Shown in pieces: positions 18,095 to 27,470 of a stretch of 64,000 nt of DNA. The notes below the pieces were generated by a model, which was not told the DNA's origin, searched no databases, and worked only from the letters and a program-made list of their open reading frames with translations. The position numbers were made by a program, and so were the translations under genes. The stretch's first letter is position 1, and every line of letters starts with the position of its first letter. Location of the stretch: contig NZ_SJDL01000025.1 in the NCBI RefSeq assembly GCF_004327985.1, positions 1 to 64,000 on the forward strand, read 5' to 3'. The stretch comes from Marinobacter halodurans. Its GTDB lineage: Bacteria > Pseudomonadota > Gammaproteobacteria > Pseudomonadales > Oleiphilaceae.

Positions 18095-20257
18095 ATGCCA
18101 TCAACGATCCGCAAGCTGAGACTACCCCGCCTCCGTTCTTCCGCAGTCGCCCTGGCCTTCGGCCTGGCGATAACCTCCATGGCCGGTTTCGCCGCCCAGG
18201 ACAAGGACGGTGCCCAGACATTCCAGCCCGTTTCGCCGACCATTGATCAGGCCCGCGCCAACATCCTGATCGCCCGGCAATTGCAGTTCACGCATTTCCT
18301 GGATCAGCGGATCGACTCTGACCTGTCCAAGCGGGTTTTCGACGCCTATCTGGACCACCTGGACGGTCAGCATGTCTATTTCCTGCAGAGCGACATCGAC
18401 CGGTTCTCGCCCTGGCGCACCAAGCTCGATTCGGCCCTGAAGACCGGGCAGCTCGAACCGGCTTTCCAGATCTACAACCTGTTTGAAAAACGCGTCATCG
18501 AGCGTCTGGATTACGCACTGAAGCTGATCGACGACGGCGTCGACCAGTTCGATTTCAGCAAGGACGAAGAACTCAAGCTGGATCGCTCCAACAATCCCTG
18601 GGCCAAGAGCGAGGACGAGCTGGACGCCATCTGGAAGCGTCGCATCAAGAACGCCGTGCTCGCCCAGCGCCTGAATGGCAAGAGCGACAAGGAAATCACA
18701 ACGTCCCTGAAGCGCCGCTACGAGAGCCAGCGCTCCCGCACCCTGCAGGTGCGCAGCGAGGATGCGTTCCAAACCTACATGAATGCCTTTACCAGCCTGT
18801 GGGATCCGCATACCTCCTACTTTTCACCGCGCACCTCCGAGAACTTCAACATCAATATGAGTCTCTCGCTGGAAGGCATCGGCGCGGTGCTGCAGTCCGA
18901 CAACGAATACACCAAGGTCGTTCGCCTGGTGCCGGGTGGCCCGGCCTCCAAGCAGGGCCAACTGAAGCCGGCCGACCGCATCGTGGGTGTTGCCCAGGGT
19001 AAGGACGGCGAAATGAAGAACGTCGTGGGCTGGCGCCTGGATGAAGTCGTCGACCTGATTCGCGGCCCGCGTTCCTCCGTCGTGCGCCTGGAAGTCATCC
19101 CGGCCAGCGCCTCGGATGAAACCATCACCCGCACCATCGACATCACCCGTGACAAGGTGAAGCTGGAAGAGCAGTCCGCCAAGAGCGACATGATCGACCT
19201 GAAGCGGGACGGCAAAAACTACAAGGTTGGTGTGATCGATATTCCCACCTTCTATGCCGATTTCCAGGCCATGCAGGCCGGCGATCCAAACTACAAGAGC
19301 ACCACCCGCGATGTCCGCAAGCTGATCGACAAGCTCAAGGAGCAGGGCATGCAGGGTCTGGTGATTGACCTGCGCAACAACGGTGGGGGCGCCCTCCAGG
19401 AAGCCAACGACCTGATCGGCCTGTTCATCGATGAAGGCCCGACGGTCCAGATCCGCAGCGCGGACAACGACGTCAGCGTGCTGACCGACGACGACCCGTC
19501 CGTGGCCTACTCCGGCCCTCTGGTGGTCCTGGTCAACCGTATGAGCGCCTCGGCTTCCGAGATCTTCGCCGGTGCCATCCAGGATTACGGCCGCGGCCTG
19601 ATCGTGGGCTCCCAGACCTTCGGCAAAGGTACCGTGCAGGCGGTTCGCCCGCTCAACCATGGCCAGTTGAAGATCACCCAGTCCAAGTTCTACCGGGTTT
19701 CCGGCGGTTCCACCCAGCACAAGGGCGTGATCCCGGACATCAACATCCCCACCCGGATCAACAAGGAAGAGATCGGCGAGGACGCGCTGGACAACGCCCT
19801 GCCCTGGGACCAGATCGAAGCGGTGCCCCATGCCCGCTATTTCGATTTCAGCAGCGTGATCGGCAAGCTGCGCGAGCGCCACGAAGCCCGGTTTGCCAAG
19901 AACCCGGAATTCCAACTGCTTGAAGAGGAGATCAACCTGCTCAAGAGCCAGCGTAATCGCGAATACGTCAGTCTCAACTACAAAGAGCGTGAAACCTACC
20001 AGGACGACCTTGAATCCCGCCAGTTGAAGATCGCCAACGCGCGCCGCCAGCTCAAGGGCAAGGAGCCGTTCAAGAACTGGGAAGCACTGGAAAACTACGA
20101 AGAAGAGGAAGCGGCCAAGCCGGAAGATCAGGATGATGACGATTTCATCGTCCGCGAGGGTGGCTACATCATGTCCGACATGATCGAACTGGACTCCCGG
20201 ATGGCCTCCATCGACCCACCGGAGCGCATCACCGCCCAAGCGGACGAGCATCTGTAA
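18095..20257 (+). CDS. prc: Carboxy-terminal processing protease (tail-specific protease, Prc/Tsp)
   Basis: Periplasmic S41 serine protease that degrades or trims proteins from the C-terminus, including cell-wall hydrolases and lipoproteins in relatives. The 720-residue product has an N-terminal signal (RSSAVALAFGLAITSMAGFAAQ), a helical N-domain, a PDZ domain (residues about 245-330), and the protease core. The Ser-Lys dyad is Ser486 in SASASEIFAG and Lys511 in TFGKGTVQ, with Asp497 at the position of the supporting acid of the E. coli enzyme. A charged C-terminal extension completes it. The ribosome site before the ATG is weak. The XRE-like gene follows after 35 bases. Confidence 0.96.
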   Translation: MPSTIRKLRLPRLRSSAVALAFGLAITSMAGFAAQDKDGAQTFQPVSPTIDQARANILIARQLQFTHFLDQRIDSDLSKRVFDAYLDHLDGQHVYFLQSDIDRFSPWRTKLDSALKTGQLEPAFQIYNLFEKRVIERLDYALKLIDDGVDQFDFSKDEELKLDRSNNPWAKSEDELDAIWKRRIKNAVLAQRLNGKSDKEITTSLKRRYESQRSRTLQVRSEDAFQTYMNAFTSLWDPHTSYFSPRTSENFNINMSLSLEGIGAVLQSDNEYTKVVRLVPGGPASKQGQLKPADRIVGVAQGKDGEMKNVVGWRLDEVVDLIRGPRSSVVRLEVIPASASDETITRTIDITRDKVKLEEQSAKSDMIDLKRDGKNYKVGVIDIPTFYADFQAMQAGDPNYKSTTRDVRKLIDKLKEQGMQGLVIDLRNNGGGALQEANDLIGLFIDEGPTVQIRSADNDVSVLTDDDPSVAYSGPLVVLVNRMSASASEIFAGAIQDYGRGLIVGSQTFGKGTVQAVRPLNHGQLKITQSKFYRVSGGSTQHKGVIPDINIPTRINKEEIGEDALDNALPWDQIEAVPHARYFDFSSVIGKLRERHEARFAKNPEFQLLEEEINLLKSQRNREYVSLNYKERETYQDDLESRQLKIANARRQLKGKEPFKNWEALENYEEEEAAKPEDQDDDDFIVREGGYIMSDMIELDSRMASIDPPERITAQADEHL

Positions 20258-20292
20258 GAGAACGATACGAAGGGCCGGGCAAGGAACGCTGG

Positions 20293-21114
20293 ATGAGTAA
20301 CGAGAGCGACCGCAAACGCGCCCTGGCCCTGGAAAGCCTGCTCATGGACACGCTGCATGCCATACAGTCCATGCAGCAGGCTGAAAAACTCGGCATCCCG
20401 CCCCTCACCGGCCAGCAAATGGCCGGGGGCAAGGAACGGAAACCCGCCGCCGAAGACGAGGATTCCCTGGTCGACCGGCTGGCCGACTTCACCGGCTCCG
20501 CCTTCCGTTTTGCCCTGAGAACCACCGACACGTCCATCAAGGCCGGGCGCGCCCTGCTCAACTCGCAGGATAAACTGCGCATGATGCTTGCCGCCGGCGA
20601 TTCCCTGAAAGATATCCGGGAAGTGGCCGGCCTCACCCTCAGTGAGATGAGCGAGGCCCTGGACCTGCGGGACAAAAGCTTGCTGGAAGCCATCGAGAAC
20701 GGCACCGCCACCCTCTCCTTCGAGCTGATCCTGCGTCTGGCCGCGCTGGTGGCCCGCAACGACCCGATTCCCTTCATCCTCCGTTTTACCCGCAACTACA
20801 ATCCGGAGGCCTGGCAGATCCTCACTGACTGGGGCGTCGGCAAATTGCCGCTGCAGTTCGAACGGGAACGGGAGTTTCTCAACATTTTCCGGGGGCACGA
20901 CGAGGCTCGCGAGCTATCCGACGAGGGCTTCCGCAAGGTGCTGGATTTCACCCGCCAGAGCTTTGAGATGTCGCTGCATTTCGTCGCCGAACAGGAGGCG
21001 GAAGTGGCCCGGGTTCGCGCCGAGGTGGAGCATCCAGCCAACGAATCCAGGGCAGACAGCCCCCAACCCTCACCTCCGCGCAGGAAAGCCCGGCCCCGGC
21101 GCAACTCTCACTGA
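20293..21114 (+). CDS. XRE-like helix-turn-helix regulator
   Basis: A 273-residue protein. Residues about 90-160 form a Cro/C1-type helix-turn-helix (LAAGDSLKDIREVAGLTLSEMSEALD, then LLEAIENGTATLSFELILRLAALV). The rest is helical, with a basic, proline-rich C-terminal tail (PRRKARPRRNSH). No ligand domain is recognised. The ATG has AAGGAA about six bases upstream. Its place directly after prc suggests co-transcription and perhaps an envelope-related role, which is inference. DNA targets cannot be read from the sequence. Confidence 0.8.
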   Translation: MSNESDRKRALALESLLMDTLHAIQSMQQAEKLGIPPLTGQQMAGGKERKPAAEDEDSLVDRLADFTGSAFRFALRTTDTSIKAGRALLNSQDKLRMMLAAGDSLKDIREVAGLTLSEMSEALDLRDKSLLEAIENGTATLSFELILRLAALVARNDPIPFILRFTRNYNPEAWQILTDWGVGKLPLQFEREREFLNIFRGHDEARELSDEGFRKVLDFTRQSFEMSLHFVAEQEAEVARVRAEVEHPANESRADSPQPSPPRRKARPRRNSH

Positions 21115-21220
21115 TTTCCCGTGGAGTGTGTCCTGTGATCAATATCAGGGTCGGGAAGGGAGAAACGGCCATCCGTGAATCCGGCGCGCCGCCAGTCATT
21201 GACGCCGGCCGACAGCGTAG

Positions 21221-22294
21221 TCAACCCTGCGGGAACCGGCGTTTGAGGAAGGAAAGCAGAAGCGGCATAAGCAGGATCAGGACCGTCAGCCGCAGCAGGT
21301 GGTGCGAGGTCACAAACGCTGGTTCGATGCCCAGTGACAACGCCACCAGACTGAGTTCAGGCGCTCCGCCCGGCATATAGGCGAGCAGTGCCGCAGCCGG
21401 CGAGTAACCGGTGACGGCATGACCCAGCCAGGCAGCGGCCACGGCAATCAGCATCAGCAGTAAGGCCTGTATCACGGAGATCAGCAAACCCACTCCCAGT
21501 GACGCCAGGGGGGTGCCCACAAACCGGACCCCGACCGATACCCCGATGACGATCTGTGCGAAGGCCACCACCACCGGCGGAATCGTGGCTTCGCAAATAC
21601 CGGTCACATGCAGCAGGCCGGAAACCAGCACCGGCCCGAACAGCAATGGGTTGGGCAATCGCTGCAAGCGCCCCAACCAGGCACCGGCAATACCGGCGCC
21701 CACCAGCATCAGGGCATCGCCCCAGGCGGGCATGGCCAGCCACTGTGACAGCGTCACGTTGCGCGCCTGCAGATTCACATGACCGATCAGCTGCAACACC
21801 GGTGGAATGGCCAGGAGCAGGACCAATACACGGACCGCGTGGGCCAGCCCCACGGCCCGCAGGTCCGCTTCGGAGTCCGCCGCCATCAGCGTCACGGCAG
21901 ACAAGCCGCCGGGCATGCCGGCGTAGATCGCGGTATCCAGCGAGTTGCCCGCAATCCGGCGGCTCATCCACACCGAAACCACCATCATCACCGCCGTGCT
22001 GACCAGCATGATCGCCAGGCTCGCACCCCAGCGGCCGATATCGCCGGCCATATCCGGTGTGAACGCCGCACCCAGCATCACGCCGATGACGGCGAGCACG
22101 GCCTTGCGGGACGCGGTCGGGGACGGCAGTCGCACACCGGCCAGGCTGAGTGCGGTGGTGACGATCAACGCTCCCAGCAGCCACGGCAGCGGCATCCGGA
22201 CCGCATAGGCCAGGCCGCTGCCACACGCGCCAATCAACAATGTGGGCAGCAGTCTGCCACCGTCAGCCACCCGGGCCTTGAGGATATGAATCAA
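21221..22294 (-). CDS. AbrB-family membrane protein (PF05145 type)
   Basis: A 357-residue integral membrane protein with about ten hydrophobic helices in two similar halves (each starting with an LPxxLGALIVT- or LPNPLLFGPVLVSG-like segment). These repeats define the AbrB-duplication family, often mislabelled ammonia monooxygenase; a transport role is suspected. It starts with TTG (22294), seven bases after the tctA stop; a GTG at 22270 behind AAGG is an alternative. As the last gene of tctC-tctB-tctA-abrB it is probably co-expressed with the tripartite transporter. Confidence 0.85.
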   Translation of the reverse strand: MIHILKARVADGGRLLPTLLIGACGSGLAYAVRMPLPWLLGALIVTTALSLAGVRLPSPTASRKAVLAVIGVMLGAAFTPDMAGDIGRWGASLAIMLVSTAVMMVVSVWMSRRIAGNSLDTAIYAGMPGGLSAVTLMAADSEADLRAVGLAHAVRVLVLLLAIPPVLQLIGHVNLQARNVTLSQWLAMPAWGDALMLVGAGIAGAWLGRLQRLPNPLLFGPVLVSGLLHVTGICEATIPPVVVAFAQIVIGVSVGVRFVGTPLASLGVGLLISVIQALLLMLIAVAAAWLGHAVTGYSPAAALLAYMPGGAPELSLVALSLGIEPAFVTSHHLLRLTVLILLMPLLLSFLKRRFPQG

Positions 22295-22300
22295 CGCTCG

Positions 22301-23806
22301 TCAGGCCCGGGCCGGGGATTTGCCGGGCAATAGCCTGGGCAGCAACCAGGGCAGGACCAGCAGCAGAACCGCCGCAATCCACAGGCCGATGGAAATACCG
22401 GACTGCCAGAGGATACCCATATCACCGCCGCTGATCGACAGCGCCCGCCGCAGGTTGTCTTCCATCAGGCCACCCAGGACGTAGCCCAGGATCACCGGCG
22501 CCAGCGAGAAGCCCAGCTTGCGCAACAGGTACCCGAAGATGCCGATAACCAGCATCAGGTAGATGGCCATCAGATCCGAGTGCAGTTGATAGACCCCCAC
22601 GAAGGCCAGAATCGCGATGGCTGGCACCAGCACCCAGCGCGGGATGGTCAGCACTTTCGCAAAGAACCCGGCCAGCGGCAGGTTGAGTGCCAGCAGCATG
22701 ATGTTGCCGATATACAGCGACGCAATCAGGCCACCCGCCACTTCGGGACGCTCCGAGAAGAGCATCGGGCCGGGGGTGATGTTATAGAGCATCAGCGCAC
22801 CCAGCAGGACAGCCGTGGTGCCGGATCCCGGGATGCCCAGCGTCAGCATCGGCACGAACGAGCCCGCCGCCGAGGCGTTGTTGCCGGCCTCCGGTGCCGC
22901 CAGACCGCGCATGTCGCCGGTACCGAAGGTGTTTTCCTTATCGGACAGGCGCTTCTCGGTCGTGTAGCTGACGGCCCCCGCCACGGACGCGCCGGTTCCC
23001 GGCAATACGCCGACGATGAAACCGATCACGCCGCTTCGCAGCATGGCCCACTTGCAGTACAGCACCTCTTTCAGGCTCACCATCACCCGGCCCACCGGCG
23101 GCATGGCATCGCCGGCATCCTGTCGGTTGGCGTGCTCCAGCATCAGCAGGATCTCGCTGATAGCAAACAGGCCGATGATCATCACCACGAAATCGATGCC
23201 ATCATAGAGCTCCGCCAGGCCAAAGGTGTAACGCATCACCCCGGTGCCGGAATCCACGCCGATCATGGCGATCATCACGCCGAGTACCGCACCAATACCG
23301 GTCTTGACCGGATCCTTGCCCATCATCACGGCCATCGACGAGAACGCGAACACCATCAGCGCAAAGAACTCGGCCGGACCGAACATGACCGCCACCCGGG
23401 CCAGCAACGGTGCAAACAGCGTAAGCCCGATGATGGCGATGGTCGCGCCGACAAACGAACTGACCGCCGACAGCCCCAGGGCCGGACCGGCGAGCCCTTT
23501 CTTCGCCAGCGGATGGCCATCCAGGGTGGACATCACCGCACCGGCATCACCGGGTACGTTGAGCAGGATACTGGACATACGCCCGCCGTATTCGGCACCG
23601 GTGTAGACACCCGCCAGCAGTATCAGCGCGGACTCCGCCGGGAGGCCCAGGGTGTAAGCCAGGGGCATCAGGATCGCGATGCCGTTGATCGGGCCAATGC
23701 CCGGCAAGGCGCCAAATAGGGTGCCCAGCAACGCACCGAGGAAAGCCAGTCCCAGGTTCAGGGGGGTCAGCGCAACATCAAAACCATGAATCAGAAAATC
23801 GAACAT
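22301..23806 (-). CDS. tctA: Tripartite tricarboxylate transporter, large membrane subunit TctA
   Basis: The main permease of a binding-protein-dependent secondary transporter for tricarboxylates or related acids. The 501-residue product has about 11-12 membrane helices and the family motifs GALPGIGPINGIAILMPLAY near the start, YGGRMSSILLNVPGDAGAV and GFIVGVLPGTGASVAGAVSY. The ATG at 23806 is preferred because GAGG lies eight bases upstream; an in-frame GTG at 23815 would overlap that site. It lies 10 bases after tctB. Substrate is not predictable. Confidence 0.95.
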   Translation of the reverse strand: MFDFLIHGFDVALTPLNLGLAFLGALLGTLFGALPGIGPINGIAILMPLAYTLGLPAESALILLAGVYTGAEYGGRMSSILLNVPGDAGAVMSTLDGHPLAKKGLAGPALGLSAVSSFVGATIAIIGLTLFAPLLARVAVMFGPAEFFALMVFAFSSMAVMMGKDPVKTGIGAVLGVMIAMIGVDSGTGVMRYTFGLAELYDGIDFVVMIIGLFAISEILLMLEHANRQDAGDAMPPVGRVMVSLKEVLYCKWAMLRSGVIGFIVGVLPGTGASVAGAVSYTTEKRLSDKENTFGTGDMRGLAAPEAGNNASAAGSFVPMLTLGIPGSGTTAVLLGALMLYNITPGPMLFSERPEVAGGLIASLYIGNIMLLALNLPLAGFFAKVLTIPRWVLVPAIAILAFVGVYQLHSDLMAIYLMLVIGIFGYLLRKLGFSLAPVILGYVLGGLMEDNLRRALSISGGDMGILWQSGISIGLWIAAVLLLVLPWLLPRLLPGKSPARA

Positions 23807-23816
23807 GCCAGGCACC

Positions 23817-24266
23817 TCAGTTGAAGTCGGGCAGCCAGTGGCCGCCTGGCAGTGAAATACCCAGCCCCAGGGTAAAGAGGTAGTTACTGCCCAGGGCCAT
23901 CAATACGCCCGCCAGCAACGCCTTGGGCCAGCCCGCCCCGAACAGGCGGGCCAGGGACAGCACCGCGAAGAACGTCGTGACCAGGAAGCCCAGCCGGGTA
24001 AACAGCAGCGCGTAGACCAGCAGGACGACCAATACGGCCGCCAGCTTCAGGGCCACACGCTTGTCCGGCCAGGCGCCGTCTTCACCAGGGCGGAAGACCA
24101 GCACCAGCGACAGGGCCGCCAGCACGACCGACAGCAGTATCGGGAACGCCTTGGGACCGACGGGCTCGTAGCTGAAGGTGACCTGGAACTGGGTGGCCTT
24201 GAAGGCGGCGAACGCCGCCAGACCGATCAAGGCAATCCCCAGGATACGGTCGGCGGCGATTCTCAT
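23817..24266 (-). CDS. tctB: Tripartite tricarboxylate transporter, small membrane subunit TctB
   Basis: A 149-residue protein with four hydrophobic segments, the size and pattern of TctB. It starts MRIAADRILGIALIGLAAFAAFKA and contains SYEPVGPKAFPILLSVVLAALS, the family core. It partners TctA in the inner membrane. Its ATG overlaps the tctC stop by four bases (ATGA), which indicates translational coupling. Confidence 0.93.
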   Translation of the reverse strand: MRIAADRILGIALIGLAAFAAFKATQFQVTFSYEPVGPKAFPILLSVVLAALSLVLVFRPGEDGAWPDKRVALKLAAVLVVLLVYALLFTRLGFLVTTFFAVLSLARLFGAGWPKALLAGVLMALGSNYLFTLGLGISLPGGHWLPDFN

Positions 24267-25249
24267 TGCGACAGCCCTACTTCTTTCGCCAGTTGCTTGA
24301 ACTGCGCAACCTGCTTCTTCACATAGCCGTCGAAGTCATCGCCGAAGCGGGCCATCGGGAACAGGCCACGGGCCTCGCGCATCTTCGCGAACTGCTCGTT
24401 GTCGGCCAGCTTCTCCAGACGATCCTCCCAGGCGTTGTAAGCCTTGTCGCTGACATCCGGCCCCATGTAGTAACCGCGCCAGATCGGCCATTCCACGTCG
24501 TACCCCTGCTCCGCGGCGGTGGGAATATCCGCATAGGGGCCACCCACACGCTCCTCGGCCAGTGCAGCCAGCACGCGAACCTTGCCGCTTTCCAGGTGCG
24601 GGCGCAGTTCGGACAGGTCACCGGTGAACACCTGGATGTGATCGCCCAGCAGTGCGGCCAGCGATTCACCGCCGCCTTCGAAGGCCACATAACGCAGCTT
24701 GCGCGGTGAAATGCCCGCGGCCTTGGCGGTCAATGCGGCTTTCATCCAGTCCTGGCTGCCGACGGTACCGCCGGCGCCGAACACGATCCCGCCGGGGCGT
24801 TTCTTCAGGTCTTGCATCAGGTCGTCGAGGGTCTGCCAGGGCGCATCCGCCTTGACCACGATCGCGCCGTAGTCCACGCCCAACGCGCCCAGCCAGCGCA
24901 CTTCGCTGGCGTCGTACTGGCCGAACTTGCCCAGTGCCAGGTTTACGGCGGCGCCGGTGGAAGCGGCCACGATCAGGTTGGGATCATCGTTGCGCACGCC
25001 GTTGACGTGGTTGTACGCCACCGCACCGATGCCACCGGGCATGTAGGTGACCATCATCGGCTTGTCGATCAGGCCGGTTTCCTGCAGACCGTTGGCGGCC
25101 AGGCGACAGGTCAGGTCGTAACCACCGCCGGGCTTGGCGGGGGCGATGCACTCGGTGCCGTCGGCTTGGGCGTGAGCGGTGCCGGTCATCAGTGCGGCGC
25201 CCATAACGAGCGGAGCAGACCAGCGAAGGAATGCGGAGTTGAATTTCAT
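24263..25249 (-). CDS. tctC: Tripartite tricarboxylate transporter, periplasmic binding protein TctC
   Basis: The substrate-binding subunit, secreted to the periplasm. The 328-residue product has a Sec signal (FLRWSAPLVMGAALMTGTAHAQA), then CIAPAKPGGGYDLTCRL, the loop typical of the Bug/TctC family, and later FGAGGTVGSQDW and YVAFEGGGESLAALLGDHI. The ATG at 25249 sits behind AGGAG; the upstream extension is not family-like. It is the first gene of the operon and divergent from tctD. A TAGAAT box at 25329-25334 (minus strand) is a plausible -10. Confidence 0.95.
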   Translation of the reverse strand: MKFNSAFLRWSAPLVMGAALMTGTAHAQADGTECIAPAKPGGGYDLTCRLAANGLQETGLIDKPMMVTYMPGGIGAVAYNHVNGVRNDDPNLIVAASTGAAVNLALGKFGQYDASEVRWLGALGVDYGAIVVKADAPWQTLDDLMQDLKKRPGGIVFGAGGTVGSQDWMKAALTAKAAGISPRKLRYVAFEGGGESLAALLGDHIQVFTGDLSELRPHLESGKVRVLAALAEERVGGPYADIPTAAEQGYDVEWPIWRGYYMGPDVSDKAYNAWEDRLEKLADNEQFAKMREARGLFPMARFGDDFDGYVKKQVAQFKQLAKEVGLSQ

Positions 25250-25340
25250 GTTGGACTCCTGTTGTATTTGTTTTCCGCAGGGGCTTGGGCCGGCCCCTGA
25301 TCCGTTCATCGTGTCGATGACCCGATTCATTCTAGGGACG

Positions 25341-25373
25341 CAACCTGTCATCAACCTGTCAGGTTCCTGTCGT
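25341..25373. repeat. Three tandem 11-bp direct repeats, probable TctD operator
   Basis: CAACCTGTCAT (25341-25351), CAACCTGTCAG (25352-25362) and GTTCCTGTCGT (25363-25373) stand head to tail in the divergent tctC/tctD region. OmpR-family regulators such as TctD bind direct repeats spaced by one helical turn, so this is a natural operator. It lies just upstream of the TAGAAT box for tctC, and overlaps where a -35 would be; the local -35 is poor, which fits activation. Confidence 0.6.
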
Positions 25374-25404
25374 CGTCATCCCACCGCTGCGAGATCCAGA
25401 GTCC

Positions 25405-26073
25405 ATGCGTCTGCTTATCGTTGAAGATGATCCGTTGATCGCCGACTCCCTGACCCAGGGGCTGGGGCCGCTGGGGAACACAGTGGAAGTCTTCACCGTG
25501 CTCAGCGAGGCACGGGCGGCACTGGCGCACAGCCATTTCGATCTGGTGGTGCTTGATCTCGGACTGCCGGACGGCAATGGCCTCACGCTGCTGGCCGAAA
25601 TCCGCAGGCGGGGCGATGCCACGCCGGTGTTGATCCTCACCGCCCGGGATGGCGTCGCGGAGCGGGTCCAGGGACTCGATCTCGGTGCCGACGATTACCT
25701 GGCCAAGCCCTTTTCGCTGCCGGAACTCCAGGCGCGGGTCCGCGCCCTGCTCCGACGCAGCCAGCAGCGCACCGACAATCGCCTGCGATTCGGCCCGCTG
25801 TGTTTTGATCCGGCCTCCGGCGAGGTCACACTGCATGACGAGCGGCTGGACCTGCCGCCACGGGAGCTCGGGCTGATGGAGGGACTGCTGCTCCACGCCG
25901 GGCGCATTGTGCCCCGGGAGCAACTGATCGATCGGCTGTTCGGCTTCGGTGAGGCCGGTCCCAATGCCCTGGACCTATACATCAGCCGCCTGCGCAAGCG
26001 CCTGCAGGGAAGCGGCGTGCGAATACGCACATTGCGGGGCCTGGGGTATCGGCTGGAGGACGACCCGACGTGA
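25405..26073 (+). CDS. tctD: OmpR-family response regulator, TctD type
   Basis: A 222-residue two-component regulator. The receiver domain (residues 1-115) has acidic pocket E7, D8 and D9, phosphoacceptor Asp51 in VVLDLGLPDGNG, and the LTAR and AKPF switch residues. The C-terminal winged helix ends in RIRTLRGLGYRLEDD. It probably controls the divergent tctCBA operon. The stop overlaps the kinase start (GTGA), so they are coupled. The direct repeats upstream could also give autoregulation. Confidence 0.93.
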   Translation: MRLLIVEDDPLIADSLTQGLGPLGNTVEVFTVLSEARAALAHSHFDLVVLDLGLPDGNGLTLLAEIRRRGDATPVLILTARDGVAERVQGLDLGADDYLAKPFSLPELQARVRALLRRSQQRTDNRLRFGPLCFDPASGEVTLHDERLDLPPRELGLMEGLLLHAGRIVPREQLIDRLFGFGEAGPNALDLYISRLRKRLQGSGVRIRTLRGLGYRLEDDPT

Positions 26074-27470
26074 TCGTTGTCGACGGCACCCTCAAGCGAC
26101 GGCTGGGTGCCTGGCTGCTGGCCGCCGTGGCGGTGTTGGGGACCTTCCTGCTGGTGGAGGCTTACACCAGCGCCCAGCGGGCGGCGGATCGGGCCTTCGA
26201 CAGCCAGCTCGAAGCCGCCAGCCTGACCATCGCCGAAGCCATCCAGTGGCAGGACGGCCAGCCGGTGGTGGAGATCCCCGCCGCCGCCTTCCAGATCCTG
26301 GCCACCGACCAGCAGGAGCGGGTGTTCTACACCATCCTCGACACCGGCGGGCGCGAAGTCACCGGCAATCTCGACGGCGTGATCACCGACGACCTGCGAC
26401 AGGCAGCTCAGAGCGCAGCGGTCTGGAAGTTTGCCACCTACCACGGCACGCCGATCCGACTCTACGGGCGGGAGTTGAAATCCGCCGGCTGGGAATCCGT
26501 GGAGCCGGTACAGATCTGGGTGGGCCATACCCTGTCCGGCCGGGACGCCCTGGCCCGCGACCTGTTTTTCCGCGCCCTCTCCCGTTTTGTGGCCATGGTC
26601 ATCCTGACCGGTCTGTTGATGTGGCTGGCCATCCGCACCGCCCTGCGCCCGGTGCGCCGGCTGCGCCAGCTCATCCGCCAGCGGGATGCGGACGATGTCA
26701 GCCCCCTGAACGCGCAGGTGCCCGGGGAACTCTATGACATGGCCGAAACCCTCAACGCCCTGTTCGAGCGCCAGCGCGAAGGACGCGGCGCCCTGCTGCG
26801 CTTTACCGCCGATGCCAGCCACCAGCTCAAGACCCCGCTCACCGGCCTGCAGAGCACCAGCGAGCTGGCGCTGCAAAGCGACCGGCCGGAGGACTGGCGG
26901 CGGGCCCTGCAAATCGTCCACGACAGCTCCGCCCGCACCAGCCGCCTGGCCGGGCAACTGCTGAGCCTGGCCCGTCTGCGCCACGCCGATGAAGGCACGC
27001 CCGGCCGCATCGACCTGGCCGCCGTCCTGAGGGACACGGTCATGGAATGGGCGGAGCGGGACGCCGCCCAGCACCACGATCTCGGTCTGGCCCCGCTGCC
27101 GGACACGCCGCTGTTCGTGCAGGGTGAACCCTGGTCACTGCGGGAAATGATCGGCAACCTGATCGACAATGCCCTGCGCTACACGCCCGCCGGCAGCGTG
27201 ATCACGCTGGACCTGGAACGGGCGGCGGATACCGTCACGCTGACCATCGAGGACAATGGCCCCGGTGTCAGCCGCGACCTGCTGGATCGCCTGCACCAGC
27301 CCTTCGAACGGGCCGGCCGGCAGGACACCGAAGGCTCCGGCCTGGGCCTGGCCATCGTCGACTCCATCGCCCGCCGCCATCAGGCAACGCTGACCGTCCA
27401 CAGCGAGCCCGGGCACGGCCTGCGGGTGACGGTGCGTTTTCCCCTGTTACCCGAGGAGGACCCGGCATGA
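26070..27470 (+). CDS. tctE: Sensor histidine kinase, TctE type
   Basis: A 466-residue inner-membrane kinase starting with GTG. Two membrane segments (residues about 12-32 and 170-195) bracket a periplasmic domain of about 140 residues. The dimerisation helix carries His251 in DASHQLKTPL. The ATPase domain has NLIDNALRYTP, DNGPG and GSGLGLAI. The periplasmic and kinase parts resemble TctE, which responds to tricarboxylates. It overlaps tctD upstream and the binding-protein gene downstream by four bases each. Confidence 0.92.
   Translation: MIVVDGTLKRRLGAWLLAAVAVLGTFLLVEAYTSAQRAADRAFDSQLEAASLTIAEAIQWQDGQPVVEIPAAAFQILATDQQERVFYTILDTGGREVTGNLDGVITDDLRQAAQSAAVWKFATYHGTPIRLYGRELKSAGWESVEPVQIWVGHTLSGRDALARDLFFRALSRFVAMVILTGLLMWLAIRTALRPVRRLRQLIRQRDADDVSPLNAQVPGELYDMAETLNALFERQREGRGALLRFTADASHQLKTPLTGLQSTSELALQSDRPEDWRRALQIVHDSSARTSRLAGQLLSLARLRHADEGTPGRIDLAAVLRDTVMEWAERDAAQHHDLGLAPLPDTPLFVQGEPWSLREMIGNLIDNALRYTPAGSVITLDLERAADTVTLTIEDNGPGVSRDLLDRLHQPFERAGRQDTEGSGLGLAIVDSIARRHQATLTVHSEPGHGLRVTVRFPLLPEEDPA

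Noticed and set aside
18824-20251. 475-codon frame on the minus strand opposite prc
   Set aside because: Shadow frame of prc; prc has all catalytic residues and a signal peptide.
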